Shown here: positions 54,996-63,528 of the stretch, one piece after another
Position numbering within the stretch: the stretch's first letter is position 1
Layout: each line of letters begins with the position of its first letter
NCBI RefSeq assembly: GCF_004103735.1
Contig: NZ_CP035281.1
Coordinates: 2,170,001 to 2,234,000 of the forward strand
Length of the DNA stretch: 64,000 nucleotides
Origin: Aminipila luticellarii
GTDB lineage: Bacteria; Bacillota; Clostridia; Peptostreptococcales; Anaerovoracaceae
Direction: 5' to 3'
The notes under the pieces: model-generated
The model's input: only the letters and a program-made list of their open reading frames with translations
The model's database searches: none
Told to the model about the DNA's origin: nothing
Program-made: the position numbers and the translations under genes

Positions 54996-56060
54996 TTAGC
55001 CCTTCTCCTGTACCATCTTATTTTTAAAAATAATCTTCTTCTGTACAAAACAGCTGAATATAAATAAAATCAGTTCAACGATAATTTTTGCCGCAAACCG
55101 GTTTGGAATCCACGTTGTTACCAGAAGGGACAAAAGCAGTGTATTTAATACTAGAATGACTGCTGCCAGAACAGCATATTGAGCGGCTGTCCTTACGACC
55201 CTTCCCTCATCTTTAAAGACATATTTTCGATTGATATAATAGTTGACCATTGCACTAACGATTCTTGCCGTAACATTGCTTACGCCTATACTCCAACTCA
55301 CAGACAATCCCTTCGTGAGGATAATCAAGACTGAATAGAGCATAAAATCCACCAAGAATCCAATGAAGGAGGAAAAACTAAATTTAATAATTTCTTTATA
55401 AATATGATAGGAATCTTTTAATGGATGGAAATGAGACCGGGTGTTTTTATCTAAATATATGGTTTCAATAGGTTCTTCATCAATCCTTTTCTTCTCCTTC
55501 GCCCAATAGAGCAGCATGTTCATTTCATATTCGTACCGATTGCCCGGAATCGACAGCATAAAAGGGAGCTGTTTCATATCAAAGGCTCTTAACCCCGTCT
55601 GGGTATCCCTGATCTTTGTTCCGGAAGACCATTCAAATATTTTGCTTGTAATCCCGTTGCCGAGCCGGCTTTTCAACGGTACGTCCCCCACGAATTTTCT
55701 GCTCCCCAGCGTCAGCGTATCCGGATTGTTCTGATTTTTCTGAGCCACTGCAAGGATGTCCTCCGCCTTATGCTGTCCGTCCGAATCCGCTGTAACGACG
55801 GTTGCCTCTTCATAGGTTTTCTGAATATATGAAAAAGCGGTCTTTAGAGCGCTTCCTTTTCCTCTGTTGGATGGATGGGTTATAACAAAGGCATACTTTT
55901 CAGCCTCTTTAAACAGTCCCCTATAGGAAGGATCGCTTCCATCATCCACCACGATCATTTGCATGGAAGTTCCAAGGTGAATCCTTTGAAGCAGTTCAAT
56001 CATTTTTTCGTCTGGCTCATATGCCGGAATCACCAGAATCATATTCTTTTTATCTGCCAT
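54996..56060 (-). CDS. Glycosyltransferase family 2 fused to GtrA-like membrane domain
   Basis: 354 residues. The GT-A N-terminal domain has VIPAYEPDEKMIEL, VVDDGSDPS, NRGKGSALKTAFSYI and TADSDGQHKAEDI, a DxD site of a dolichyl-phosphate mannose synthase-like GT2. From about 228 on, four hydrophobic helices (FSFSSFIGFLVDFMLYSVLI, then NVTARIVSAMVNYYINRKYV) form a GtrA domain. Likely makes an undecaprenyl-phosphate-linked sugar and moves it across the membrane; the fused form does both in one chain. Supplies the glycan cleaved or modified by its operon neighbours. Confidence 0.9.
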   Translation of the reverse strand: MADKKNMILVIPAYEPDEKMIELLQRIHLGTSMQMIVVDDGSDPSYRGLFKEAEKYAFVITHPSNRGKGSALKTAFSYIQKTYEEATVVTADSDGQHKAEDILAVAQKNQNNPDTLTLGSRKFVGDVPLKSRLGNGITSKIFEWSSGTKIRDTQTGLRAFDMKQLPFMLSIPGNRYEYEMNMLLYWAKEKKRIDEEPIETIYLDKNTRSHFHPLKDSYHIYKEIIKFSFSSFIGFLVDFMLYSVLIILTKGLSVSWSIGVSNVTARIVSAMVNYYINRKYVFKDEGRVVRTAAQYAVLAAVILVLNTLLLSLLVTTWIPNRFAAKIIVELILFIFSCFVQKKIIFKNKMVQEKG

Positions 56061-56164
56061 ACTATATCCCCTTTCTCTGTCTTTTCTTTACTATAAACAG
56101 ATATTGTGAAAAATCTGTAAAAGCCTTATGAGAATAGTATGGTGATTATTTGTTTTCTTGATAC

Positions 56165-56195
56165 AAAAAGAGGATTGACTATCAATCCTCTTTTT
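56165..56195. terminator. Terminator overlapping the stop of the KilA-N gene
   Basis: AAAAAGAGGATTGA, 3-base loop, TCAATCCTCTTTTT. The stem includes the last bases of the KilA-N frame (stop at 56182), an economical arrangement. On the minus strand it ends in TTTTTGT. Confidence 0.88.
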
Positions 56196-57054
56196 TGTCT
56201 GTATTATCAATAAGATTTTGCTTTAGTGTTTCTATAGTTTCTTGATTTTTTTTGAGAATTTCAAGCTGCCGATATGCCTTTTCTCTTAATATCTTTAATC
56301 GCTCCATTTTAGGTACTTCCTGCCTTATCAAATCAGCATTGGTATCTTCTAAATTTATTAAAACAACTAATTCCTCAGCTGATGAAAAATCTCTGATATT
56401 AGGTGTTCTCCCACTTATACCTTTTTCACTTCTCCATCCTGCCGCTGTCTTTCCAAATAAAGCCACATTAAGAATATCTGCTTCTGATGCGTATGTATAA
56501 GCCATTTCCTGCGGAGACAAAGTCGGCGTTATCAAAAATTCCTTTACCGCATCAGTATGAATGCGATAATTTATTTTTGAAAGTTCTCGTTTCACATCCC
56601 ATCCTATCGCAAGCCGATTTGCTTCATCTTTTTTTAATCTCTGATAATCCTTGATAATATAAAGCTTAAATTCTGGCGAGATCCAAGATGCAAATTCAAA
56701 AGCAATGTCTGAATGAGCATAAGTGCCGCCATATCGTCCTGATTTTGATATGATACCTATAGCATCCGTTGCTTTTATCCATTGTTGCGGTGTCAATGTA
56801 AACGCATTATCTCCTGATTCTGTTTTAAACCTATCGAATTCGATAGGTTTAAAACTAGGATTATGTATTTGCTCCCATAAGCCTAAAAACGAAATGGTAG
56901 AATGGTTACGCATCCAGTTTGCAACTACTATAAATGCGTTATCCGGATTTTTGTATTTTGCAATGTCCGTTAAAGAAATGTAGGCATCTTCATTGACAAC
57001 ATCGCCCATTACTCTGATTTCTGTTCCATTAGCATCAAGTTTTGTATTTTTCAT
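56182..57054 (-). CDS. KilA-N domain protein
   Basis: 290 residues. The KilA-N fold spans about 20-130: YISLTDIAKYKNPDNAFIVV, NWMRNHSTISFLGLWEQ and YGGTYAHSDIAFEFASWISP are its signature. The C-terminal part is helical and charged, ending in a coiled coil (LREKAYRQLEILKKNQETIE). KilA-N proteins are DNA-binding and common in phages and bacterial accessory regions, but this class also occurs as a stand-alone chromosomal gene. AAAGGGAGA before the ATG at 57054 sets the start. It is isolated between two strong terminators. No phage genes are near. Confidence 0.87.
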   Translation of the reverse strand: MKNTKLDANGTEIRVMGDVVNEDAYISLTDIAKYKNPDNAFIVVANWMRNHSTISFLGLWEQIHNPSFKPIEFDRFKTESGDNAFTLTPQQWIKATDAIGIISKSGRYGGTYAHSDIAFEFASWISPEFKLYIIKDYQRLKKDEANRLAIGWDVKRELSKINYRIHTDAVKEFLITPTLSPQEMAYTYASEADILNVALFGKTAAGWRSEKGISGRTPNIRDFSSAEELVVLINLEDTNADLIRQEVPKMERLKILREKAYRQLEILKKNQETIETLKQNLIDNTDKKED

Positions 57055-57140
57055 TAAATTTTCTCCCTTTTGATAATATTTCATTTATACTTAAATCAAA
57101 AGATGTAGCTAAAATCTGTCAAATTAAAAGATAAAAGTAA

Positions 57141-57185
57141 AGGATCAAGTAGGAGGTAATTAAATTAATTACCTCCTACTTGATC
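57141..57185 (-). terminator. Terminator of metG (perfect 22-base inverted repeat)
   Basis: 22-base perfect arms with a 1-base centre, beginning at the base after the metG stop codon and followed by TTTACTTTT on the minus strand. Its stem contains an AGGAGGT ribosome-binding sequence and its complement, paired off. Stronger and longer than the other terminators here. Confidence 0.8.
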
Positions 57186-59162
57186 CTAATTCACGGAATT
57201 TCCATCCATGGCTTCTGTGCTCACAAATTCCAGCTTTTCACCGTTATCCGCAAACAGGAGCATTCCCTTGGACTCCATCCCTCTGAGATTTCGAGGCTTT
57301 AAGTTTGCCACGACAACAACCTTTCTTCCTACGCAGTCCTCCGGTTTAAAATAAGCGGCGACCCCCGAAATGACCTGACGGATTTCCGTGCCCATCTTTA
57401 CCTTGAAAACCAGAAGCTTGTCTGCTTTCGGGTGTTTTTCTGCTTCCAGAATCGTACCCACTCTAAGATCGATCTTATCAAAATCCTCAAACTCGATTTC
57501 CGGCTTTAGTTCAAGGGGAACATTCGCCTCTTCCCCTCCATTGTGTTTCTGCATTTGTTCCAGCTCTTCCAGTTCCTTTTCAATATCCAAACGAGGAAAT
57601 ATGGCTTCGCCTTTTTTTACCTGTTCGCCGCTCATCATTTCAAACTCAAAGGCATCCTCCCAAATCGGGTCGGCAAACCACAACCCCATTTGCTTTCTGA
57701 TTTCTTTAGAAGTCGTATGCATAAACGGATAGATCAATACCGATATGATTCGGATAGCTTCTGCCAGATTATGCATCACCGTGTTCAGTCTATCCTTCGC
57801 TTCTTCACTCTTTGCAAGAACCCATGGAGCATTTTCATCAATGTATTTATTGGCTCTTCGAACTACCACCCAGATTTCTTCCAGCGCAAGGTTGAACTGG
57901 AACTTATCCATATATTCTTCCACTTTCTTTGCCGCCCCGGTTGCAATCTGTTTTAAATCCGCATCGGAAGCCAGCCCCGCTTCTCCCGCCGTACAATTTT
58001 CGTCACCGCAGACAGGGAACGTACCGCATAAGGCTGCCGGAACAACGCCTCCGTTATATTTTTCAATCATGGAAACGGTTCTCGAAACCAGATTTCCAAG
58101 GTCGTTTGCCAAATCATAGTTCATTCGTTTCAGCATGACTTCATTGGTGAAAACGCCATCCTGCCCAAAGGTATACTCCCGAAGCAGGAAATATTTCAGT
58201 GCGTCGACCCCATATCTCTCAATCAACTTCACCGGATCTACCACATTGCCTTTGGATTTTGACATCTTGCCCCCTTCGAGCAGCAGCCAGCCGTGACCCA
58301 GCACCTTCTTCGGAAGAGGAAGCTCCATGGACATCAGCATAGCCGGCCAAATGACCGTATGGAACCGCACGATCTCTTTTCCTACCAAATGAACATCCGC
58401 CGGCCAGTATTTATCGTAAAGTTCCGTATCCTCACTGCCATATCCGAGAGCCGTAATATAGTTTGAAAGGGCGTCCAGCCATACATATATGACATGCTTT
58501 CCGTCAATAGGAACCGGAATGCCCCAGTCAAAGGTGGATCGGGAGATACACAGATCTTCCAGTCCCTGCTTTACAAAGGCGATCATTTCATTTCGTCTGG
58601 TCTCAGGCTGTAAAAATTCAGGATTCTTTTCAAACAGCTCAAGAAGCCTATCCTGATATTTTGAAAGCCTGAAAAAATAGGCTTCTTCCTTTGCAGGCTG
58701 CACAGGTCTGCCGCAATCCGGACATTTTCCGTCCACCAGCTGACTCTCTGTCCAGAAGGACTCACAGGGAGTACAATAAAGACCTTTATATTCCCCTTTA
58801 TAAATATCGCCCTTCTGGTACAGCTGCATGAAAATTTCCTGCACTCTTTTCACGTGGCGCGGTTCGGTGGTTCGGATGAAATCATCGTAAGAGATTTCCA
58901 TAGTCTTCCACAGCTCCTTAATGCCGTCTACGACCTTATCCACATACTCCTGCGGGGTCACACCTTCCTTATCGGCAATCGTCTGAATTTTTTGTCCGTG
59001 CTCATCCGTTCCTGTTAAAAACCGTACATCATATCCTTGAAGTCTCTTGAATCGAGCCATCGCATCCGCCATTACCGTACAATAGGTATGTCCTATATGC
59101 AGGTTCGCACTTGGATAATAAATCGGCGTTGTAATGTAATACGTGCCTTTTTTTGTTGTCAT
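57186..59162 (-). CDS. metG: Methionyl-tRNA synthetase
   Basis: 658 residues. Class I core with [14 protein letters not shown] (HIGH-type), the zinc knuckle [11 protein letters not shown]...CPDCGRP, and KMSKSKGN. The C-terminal extension ([19 protein letters not shown]) is the dimeric tRNA-binding EMAP/OB-fold domain. The frame is open to 59291 in an overlapping region, but AAGGAAG ends before the ATG at 59162 ([16 protein letters not shown]), which is preferred. The CMK2-like gene lies 23 bases upstream, probably one operon. No T-box seen. Confidence 0.95.
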   Translation of the reverse strand: MTTKKGTYYITTPIYYPSANLHIGHTYCTVMADAMARFKRLQGYDVRFLTGTDEHGQKIQTIADKEGVTPQEYVDKVVDGIKELWKTMEISYDDFIRTTEPRHVKRVQEIFMQLYQKGDIYKGEYKGLYCTPCESFWTESQLVDGKCPDCGRPVQPAKEEAYFFRLSKYQDRLLELFEKNPEFLQPETRRNEMIAFVKQGLEDLCISRSTFDWGIPVPIDGKHVIYVWLDALSNYITALGYGSEDTELYDKYWPADVHLVGKEIVRFHTVIWPAMLMSMELPLPKKVLGHGWLLLEGGKMSKSKGNVVDPVKLIERYGVDALKYFLLREYTFGQDGVFTNEVMLKRMNYDLANDLGNLVSRTVSMIEKYNGGVVPAALCGTFPVCGDENCTAGEAGLASDADLKQIATGAAKKVEEYMDKFQFNLALEEIWVVVRRANKYIDENAPWVLAKSEEAKDRLNTVMHNLAEAIRIISVLIYPFMHTTSKEIRKQMGLWFADPIWEDAFEFEMMSGEQVKKGEAIFPRLDIEKELEELEQMQKHNGGEEANVPLELKPEIEFEDFDKIDLRVGTILEAEKHPKADKLLVFKVKMGTEIRQVISGVAAYFKPEDCVGRKVVVVANLKPRNLRGMESKGMLLFADNGEKLEFVSTEAMDGNSVN

Positions 59163-59185
59163 ATTGAAACTTCCTTCTTTCTTCT

Positions 59186-59800
59186 TTAGTATTTTCTGCG
59201 TTCTAAAAACTCTTCGATCACTGCGATCGTATCCTCTAATCCGATATAGCCGCTGTCCAGCGTCAGATGATAATTGAGGATGTCTCCCCACTTTCTTCCC
59301 GTGTGATGGGTATAATAGTTGGTTCTTGCTTTGTCAATCTTCTTGATCTCATTTTCCACATTTGTTTTATCCATCCCATATTCTTCCACAGCCCGTTGGA
59401 TCCTGTTGTGCATCTCCGCACATACAAATATATTGGTCACCTCAGGCATATCTCTCAAAATATAGTCTGCGCAGCGTCCTACGATAACACAAGGGCCTTC
59501 CTCCGCGATTTTTCGAATGACATTGACCTGAGCGAGAAAGCATTTATCATTGAGAGAAAGTCCTTCTATTCCGGCATCTCCGCTTCCTCCGAGGCTGGTT
59601 GCAAGCGTGTATATAAAACTGTTTTTAGCCTTCATTTCAGCATTTTCAATCAAATCCTTGGAGAAACCGCTTTCTTCCGCAATCCGGTCTATCAGTGCCT
59701 TGTCATAAAAAGGTACACCCATATCTTCTGCCAATTTCTGTCCTATTATTCTTCCGCCACTTCCATAAGTACGGCTTATCGTAACTATTCTTTGCTTCAT
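59186..59800 (-). CDS. Cytidylate kinase-like family protein (AAA_26/CMK2)
   Basis: 204 residues. An N-terminal nucleotide-binding start, [20 protein letters not shown] (GSGG P-loop variant), and the [32 protein letters not shown] and [16 protein letters not shown] segments mark the second cytidylate-kinase-like family, frequent in Clostridia near tRNA synthetase or metabolic genes. It is distinct from canonical Cmk. Activity not established. Precedes metG by 23 bases. The bioY unit starts on the other side. Confidence 0.85.
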   Translation of the reverse strand: MKQRIVTISRTYGSGGRIIGQKLAEDMGVPFYDKALIDRIAEESGFSKDLIENAEMKAKNSFIYTLATSLGGSGDAGIEGLSLNDKCFLAQVNVIRKIAEEGPCVIVGRCADYILRDMPEVTNIFVCAEMHNRIQRAVEEYGMDKTNVENEIKKIDKARTNYYTHHTGRKWGDILNYHLTLDSGYIGLEDTIAVIEEFLERRKY

Positions 59801-59932
59801 TCAGCACCTCCATCTATAGTAACCGCCAATCTTTTCTTCATTACAACAATTACTACACCTATATTTTATTTATTCTATCATAAAATTCCAGCGAAAACTA
59901 CTCTGAAATGTGAATTTTAGCATGTTGAGGGA

Positions 59933-59986
59933 TTGTAAACCCTTACTTTTAAATTGGTTGACATATAAATTTTTATCCTTTATACT
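59933..59986 (+). promoter_or_regulatory. BirA operator and bioY-birA promoter
   Basis: Operator: TTGTAAACC (59933-59941), 14-base spacer, GGTTGACAT (59956-59964), an excellent match to the biotin repressor site. The promoter uses the TTGACA inside the right half (59958-59963) as its -35, with a 17-base spacer and TATACT (59981-59986) as -10. Bound biotinyl-5'-AMP-BirA would block the polymerase, so biotin uptake is shut off when biotin is plentiful. The BirA gene is in the same operon, making an autoregulated loop. Confidence 0.9.
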
Positions 59987-60032
59987 GATACCTGTAATCT
60001 TTTTATATTCTTACATGAATGAGGTGAATTCA

Positions 60033-60572
60033 ATGCATTATACAAAAACAACCAATATGATATTATGTGCCGTATTTGCAGCCATAACAGGGGTCAGTGC
60101 CGGGCTGATGCTTCCCCTGCCCTTTACACCGGTCCCTATCACGCTTTCCACGTTAGCCGTTATGCTTACGGGGGCTCTACTGGGAGGTTGGTATGGTTCG
60201 GCCAGCATGATCGTCTATCTCCTTTTAGGTATCTTTGGTGCTCCCGTATTCAGCGGATACACCGGAGGCTTTGACAAGCTGATCGGACCTACAGGAGGAT
60301 ACCTTGCCGGATATATTTTGACGGCCTTCATTACAGGTATTATAATAGAGAAAATGAACAAGAAAAATAACCTATACATAAATGTGTTGGCAATGGCTCT
60401 GGGTCTGTCCGCCTGCTACGTTTTAGGAACCCTATGGTATATGTTTTCCACCGGGACGCCTTTATGGACCGCCCTGATTTCCTGTGTGTTCCCATTTTTA
60501 ATCGGCGATGCCCTTAAAATAGCAGTAGCAGCAGTACTTGCATCCAAGCTGCGGCCCGCCATGCACAGATAA
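60033..60572 (+). CDS. bioY: Biotin transporter BioY (S component)
   Basis: 179 residues, six hydrophobic helices. The BioY signature is in LPLPFTPVPITLSTLAVMLT and GLLLG-like turns such as GPTGGYLAGYILTAFITG. BioY imports biotin alone or with the ECF energising module, whose genes (bioM/bioN or ecfAAT) are not in this window. GAGGTG ends about 7 bases before the ATG at 60033; a longer frame from 59910 overlaps the operator and is not used. birA is 10 bases downstream. Confidence 0.94.
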   Translation: MHYTKTTNMILCAVFAAITGVSAGLMLPLPFTPVPITLSTLAVMLTGALLGGWYGSASMIVYLLLGIFGAPVFSGYTGGFDKLIGPTGGYLAGYILTAFITGIIIEKMNKKNNLYINVLAMALGLSACYVLGTLWYMFSTGTPLWTALISCVFPFLIGDALKIAVAAVLASKLRPAMHR

Positions 60573-60582
60573 GGAGGCGTTT

Positions 60583-61572
60583 ATGTCTGTTAAGGACGAG
60601 GTATTAAAAGTGCTGGAAAAAAACAAGGGGGAGAGTATTTCCGGAGAAGCTCTGGCGAACCAGCTTGGCGTTTCGCGGGCTGCCGTCTGGAAAGCCATGA
60701 CAGTTCTCCGCAAGGAAGGCTATCCCATCATGGCTGCCACCAATAAAGGGTATTCCCTTATGGAAAGCAGCGATCTTTTATCCGAACAGGGTATTCGGGT
60801 CTATTTAAAGGAAAAGGACTACGCTTTAAATTTACACGTATATAAGAGCATCGATTCCACCAATTTAGAAGCCAAAAGACTGGCTCTTGAAGGAGCCGGC
60901 CCCGGAACCATTATCGTATCCAACGAGCAGACAAAAGGACGGGGCAGGCTGGGACGCTCTTTTTATTCTCCTGCTTCCTCAGGGATTTATTTGACCATTC
61001 TTTTAAAACCCGGCCTGGATTTATCCCAGTCTGTCTTAGTCACAACAGCAGCATCCGTGGCTGTTGCTAGAGCCATCCAAAAAGTCGCTCATGTGGAGCC
61101 GCAAATAAAATGGGTCAACGACGTATATATTGCCAATAAAAAAGTCTGCGGTATTCTCACCGAAGCGATAACCGATTTTGAAACCGGTACGATTGAATAT
61201 ATTGCTCTGGGAATCGGCATCAACTGCCGCACCCCGGAATTAGGCTTTCCGGAAGATATCATAACTAAAGCCGGAGCCATTGAGGTACCTTTTTCCCGCA
61301 ATGAACTGGCGGCGGAAGTCATTCATCAGGTGATGAGCCTATATGAAAATATCGAAAGCAGAAGCTTTATAGAAGAGTATAAAAGGCGCTCTATGGTGCT
61401 GGGAAAAAACATTGAAGTCGTGAAGCATTATCAAAAAGAATCGGTTTCTGAAAATCCCGAAGCTCAATCCGCCGTGGCCTTGGACATCGATAAGGACGGA
61501 GGTCTTGTGGTGGAATACGAAGACGGAACACGGGAAGTGCTGAATACGGGAGAAATCAGCATAAAGCTGTAG
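60583..61572 (+). CDS. birA: Biotin-protein ligase and biotin operon repressor BirA
   Basis: 329 residues. N-terminal winged helix (GESISGEALANQLGVSRAAV), then the ligase core with the biotinyl-AMP loop KGRGRLGRSFYSP and KWVNDVYI (KWPND motif, V variant), and a C-terminal SH3-like domain. It ligates biotin to the decarboxylase carrier at 36 kb and represses the bioY operon when loaded with biotinyl-AMP. Two roles, as in class II BirA. AAGGAGG lies 6 bases before the ATG. It follows bioY by 10 bases. Confidence 0.95.
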   Translation: MSVKDEVLKVLEKNKGESISGEALANQLGVSRAAVWKAMTVLRKEGYPIMAATNKGYSLMESSDLLSEQGIRVYLKEKDYALNLHVYKSIDSTNLEAKRLALEGAGPGTIIVSNEQTKGRGRLGRSFYSPASSGIYLTILLKPGLDLSQSVLVTTAASVAVARAIQKVAHVEPQIKWVNDVYIANKKVCGILTEAITDFETGTIEYIALGIGINCRTPELGFPEDIITKAGAIEVPFSRNELAAEVIHQVMSLYENIESRSFIEEYKRRSMVLGKNIEVVKHYQKESVSENPEAQSAVALDIDKDGGLVVEYEDGTREVLNTGEISIKL

Positions 61573-61629
61573 ATTCTGCACGCCCCTTTTCACAGAAACT
61601 TCACCTTTCTTTTTTAAAGGGCTTCATTT

Positions 61630-62661
61630 TTAAAAGCTTTGATACGAAACAGGTTTTCCATCCTCCATCTTGATGGTATATCCATGTCCCGGTTCCGGAA
61701 TCCATTCATAATAGTGCTTGCCTTCCTCCGGGAAGCACTCTGCCATGATTTGAGATATGACTCCTCCGTGGCATACAACAGCGGAATGGGCTTCCTTTCC
61801 GGAATGCCGGACAGAAAACTCTTTTAATTTGTGAAGGCCCACAAGCTGCCGGAAGCCTTTACGGACTCTTTCCTGAAAGGCTTTGGCACTTTCGCCATTT
61901 GGAGGAGCCGTTGTTCCCGTTTTGTCACCGATCCATGTCTGATATTCCGGAAGCTCCTTGAGTTCCTCATAGCTATGCTTTTCATAATCCCCAAAGGACA
62001 TCTCTTTTAAATCCTCCAGCACCGAATGGTCTTCTTCTCCGAAAATAATGCGAAAAGTTTCTTCGGTCCGAAGCAGGCCGGTGGTATAAAAATCCGCCTC
62101 TGTTACCTTCGGATAAATATCCTCTTCTTTCAGAGAAGCCACCAATGCTTTTCCTTCCTCCATCAAAGGCAGATCTGCCTGACCGTAATACCACCTTTTT
62201 AAATTTCCCTCTGTGGTGCCGTGCCGAATCAGATGAATATAGGATTTAGGCTTTCGGGGCTCCGTATGAGCGGTGGCTTTCACGACTTGAGGAAGTCCGC
62301 AGAATATTCGGGTGACCGTATCCGCTTGACCGCTGAGATAGATCAGGATCCGGCCGTTCATTTCCCGCCACGCCCGCAAAGTCTTATCCATGGGAACGAC
62401 CCCCTGGGATATGTCGGCACATACAATAATTTTATCCTGAAGGTTTGATCGATTTGCTTCCAGAATATCTTTTGCTTCTATTCCTTGTTTGGTGCAGGCC
62501 AAAGTGAACTGCTCCAATCCGTAAATCACCTTCTTGGAAAAGTCTATGTCAAGTTTTTCTTCTTCTCCAACGCAGTAAAAAATGTCCTGTTCCTTTATAT
62601 TGAACTGTTTTTTTACGTACTCCAGCTTTCCCTGATATACGCCTCCAAATATGAGCTCCAT
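61630..62661 (-). CDS. Degenerate CobU-like domain fused to CobC-type histidine phosphatase
   Basis: 343 residues. Residues 1 to about 135 resemble CobU: FGGVYQGKL in the P-loop place (but Leu where Ser/Thr should bind Mg) and ISQGVVPMDK, near its GMGIVPEN motif. The C-terminal part is a phosphoglycerate-mutase-fold phosphatase: LIRHGTTEGN, then VVCHGGVISQ, with its two catalytic histidines, the CobC alpha-ribazole phosphatase type. Removes the phosphate of the lower-ligand nucleoside in cobalamin assembly. It stands 15 bases after cobS. The N-terminal domain probably has lost kinase activity and may hold substrate or CobS/CobU. Confidence 0.72.
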   Translation of the reverse strand: MELIFGGVYQGKLEYVKKQFNIKEQDIFYCVGEEEKLDIDFSKKVIYGLEQFTLACTKQGIEAKDILEANRSNLQDKIIVCADISQGVVPMDKTLRAWREMNGRILIYLSGQADTVTRIFCGLPQVVKATAHTEPRKPKSYIHLIRHGTTEGNLKRWYYGQADLPLMEEGKALVASLKEEDIYPKVTEADFYTTGLLRTEETFRIIFGEEDHSVLEDLKEMSFGDYEKHSYEELKELPEYQTWIGDKTGTTAPPNGESAKAFQERVRKGFRQLVGLHKLKEFSVRHSGKEAHSAVVCHGGVISQIMAECFPEEGKHYYEWIPEPGHGYTIKMEDGKPVSYQSF

Positions 62662-62676
62662 GTTTCGTCCTTTCTT

Positions 62677-63528
62677 TTATAAAACTGCCAGTGTCAGCAC
62701 ACCTGCACATTCCGCTATGGTCAACGCATAACCCGCTATGTCTCCGCTCATGCCCCCAAGCTGTTTTCTTCCATACCGCATCATCATAAAATGCACAATT
62801 CCGGTTACTGCCGCCGCAATTCCCACTATATAAAATTTTGCAATTACGAGATACTGCTGTGCCCGATCGCTGACAGGCAATAAATAGCCTCCAAATTCAT
62901 GGATAATCGCCAGATGGCCTGTCAGCAAAGCTAACAGGAGCATGATACCCATTATGCCGATCAGTACGGCCTCATACTTTTTATTGATGTGCTCATCATA
63001 GCTTGCATTATACTGGCTGTGCCCGATGGGCCGGTATTTTAATACACCGTACCCGGAGCAGGCTCTGGATACCACAGGGATGAAAAGCAGTCCGCTCATC
63101 CTCGGATACAGATTCGAATAGCTATACTGCTCCAGCAGAGCCCATACAGCTGAAAACATCACGACAAAGAGCAGCACCACACTGATGACCGCAAAAGCAC
63201 CTACGTGAGAATCCTTTAAAATCCGTTGTCTCTCTTCCAGCTCACGCCTGGACAAAATCGCATCACAGCAGTCCATGAACCCGTCCAGATGAATAAATCC
63301 GCTGACTGCAAAAGGATAGATGGTCAGGGCGGCTACCTGTAAGGGCAAGGGCAGATGGAACAGATCCATTCCCTTATATAAAATATACCATAATACGCCC
63401 ATTAAAATTCCGATCAATGGGAAAAATACCAGCTGCAAGCGCCTTAAACCATTGTCCCACAGCTTGCAGGGGCAAGGAACTGCAAAGAAATTTCCCCATG
63501 CCATGAAAAAGGCTGTTACATATTTCAT
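62677..63528 (-). CDS. cobS: Adenosylcobinamide-GDP ribazoletransferase
   Basis: 283-residue polytopic membrane protein joining adenosylcobinamide-GDP and alpha-ribazole. The family pattern is present: PCKLWDNGLRRLQLVFFPLIG, the PFAVSGFIHLDGFMDCCDAILSR segment (conserved D residues in the DGxxD motif) and a long run of hydrophobic helices. The start overlaps cobU by 4 bases, implying coupled translation. Upstream cobU supplies its substrate; downstream CobC-like phosphatase is in the same set. Confidence 0.93.
   Translation of the reverse strand: MKYVTAFFMAWGNFFAVPCPCKLWDNGLRRLQLVFFPLIGILMGVLWYILYKGMDLFHLPLPLQVAALTIYPFAVSGFIHLDGFMDCCDAILSRRELEERQRILKDSHVGAFAVISVVLLFVVMFSAVWALLEQYSYSNLYPRMSGLLFIPVVSRACSGYGVLKYRPIGHSQYNASYDEHINKKYEAVLIGIMGIMLLLALLTGHLAIIHEFGGYLLPVSDRAQQYLVIAKFYIVGIAAAVTGIVHFMMMRYGRKQLGGMSGDIAGYALTIAECAGVLTLAVL

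Noticed and set aside
59910-60032. N-terminal extension of BioY from 59910
   Set aside because: It would overlap the BirA operator and the promoter, and it precedes the predicted transcription start; the ATG at 60033 has a good ribosome binding site.
61572-61629. Weak GCCCCTTTT...AAAGGGC hairpin between birA and the CobC-like gene
   Set aside because: Short imperfect arms; not convincing as a terminator for two convergent genes.
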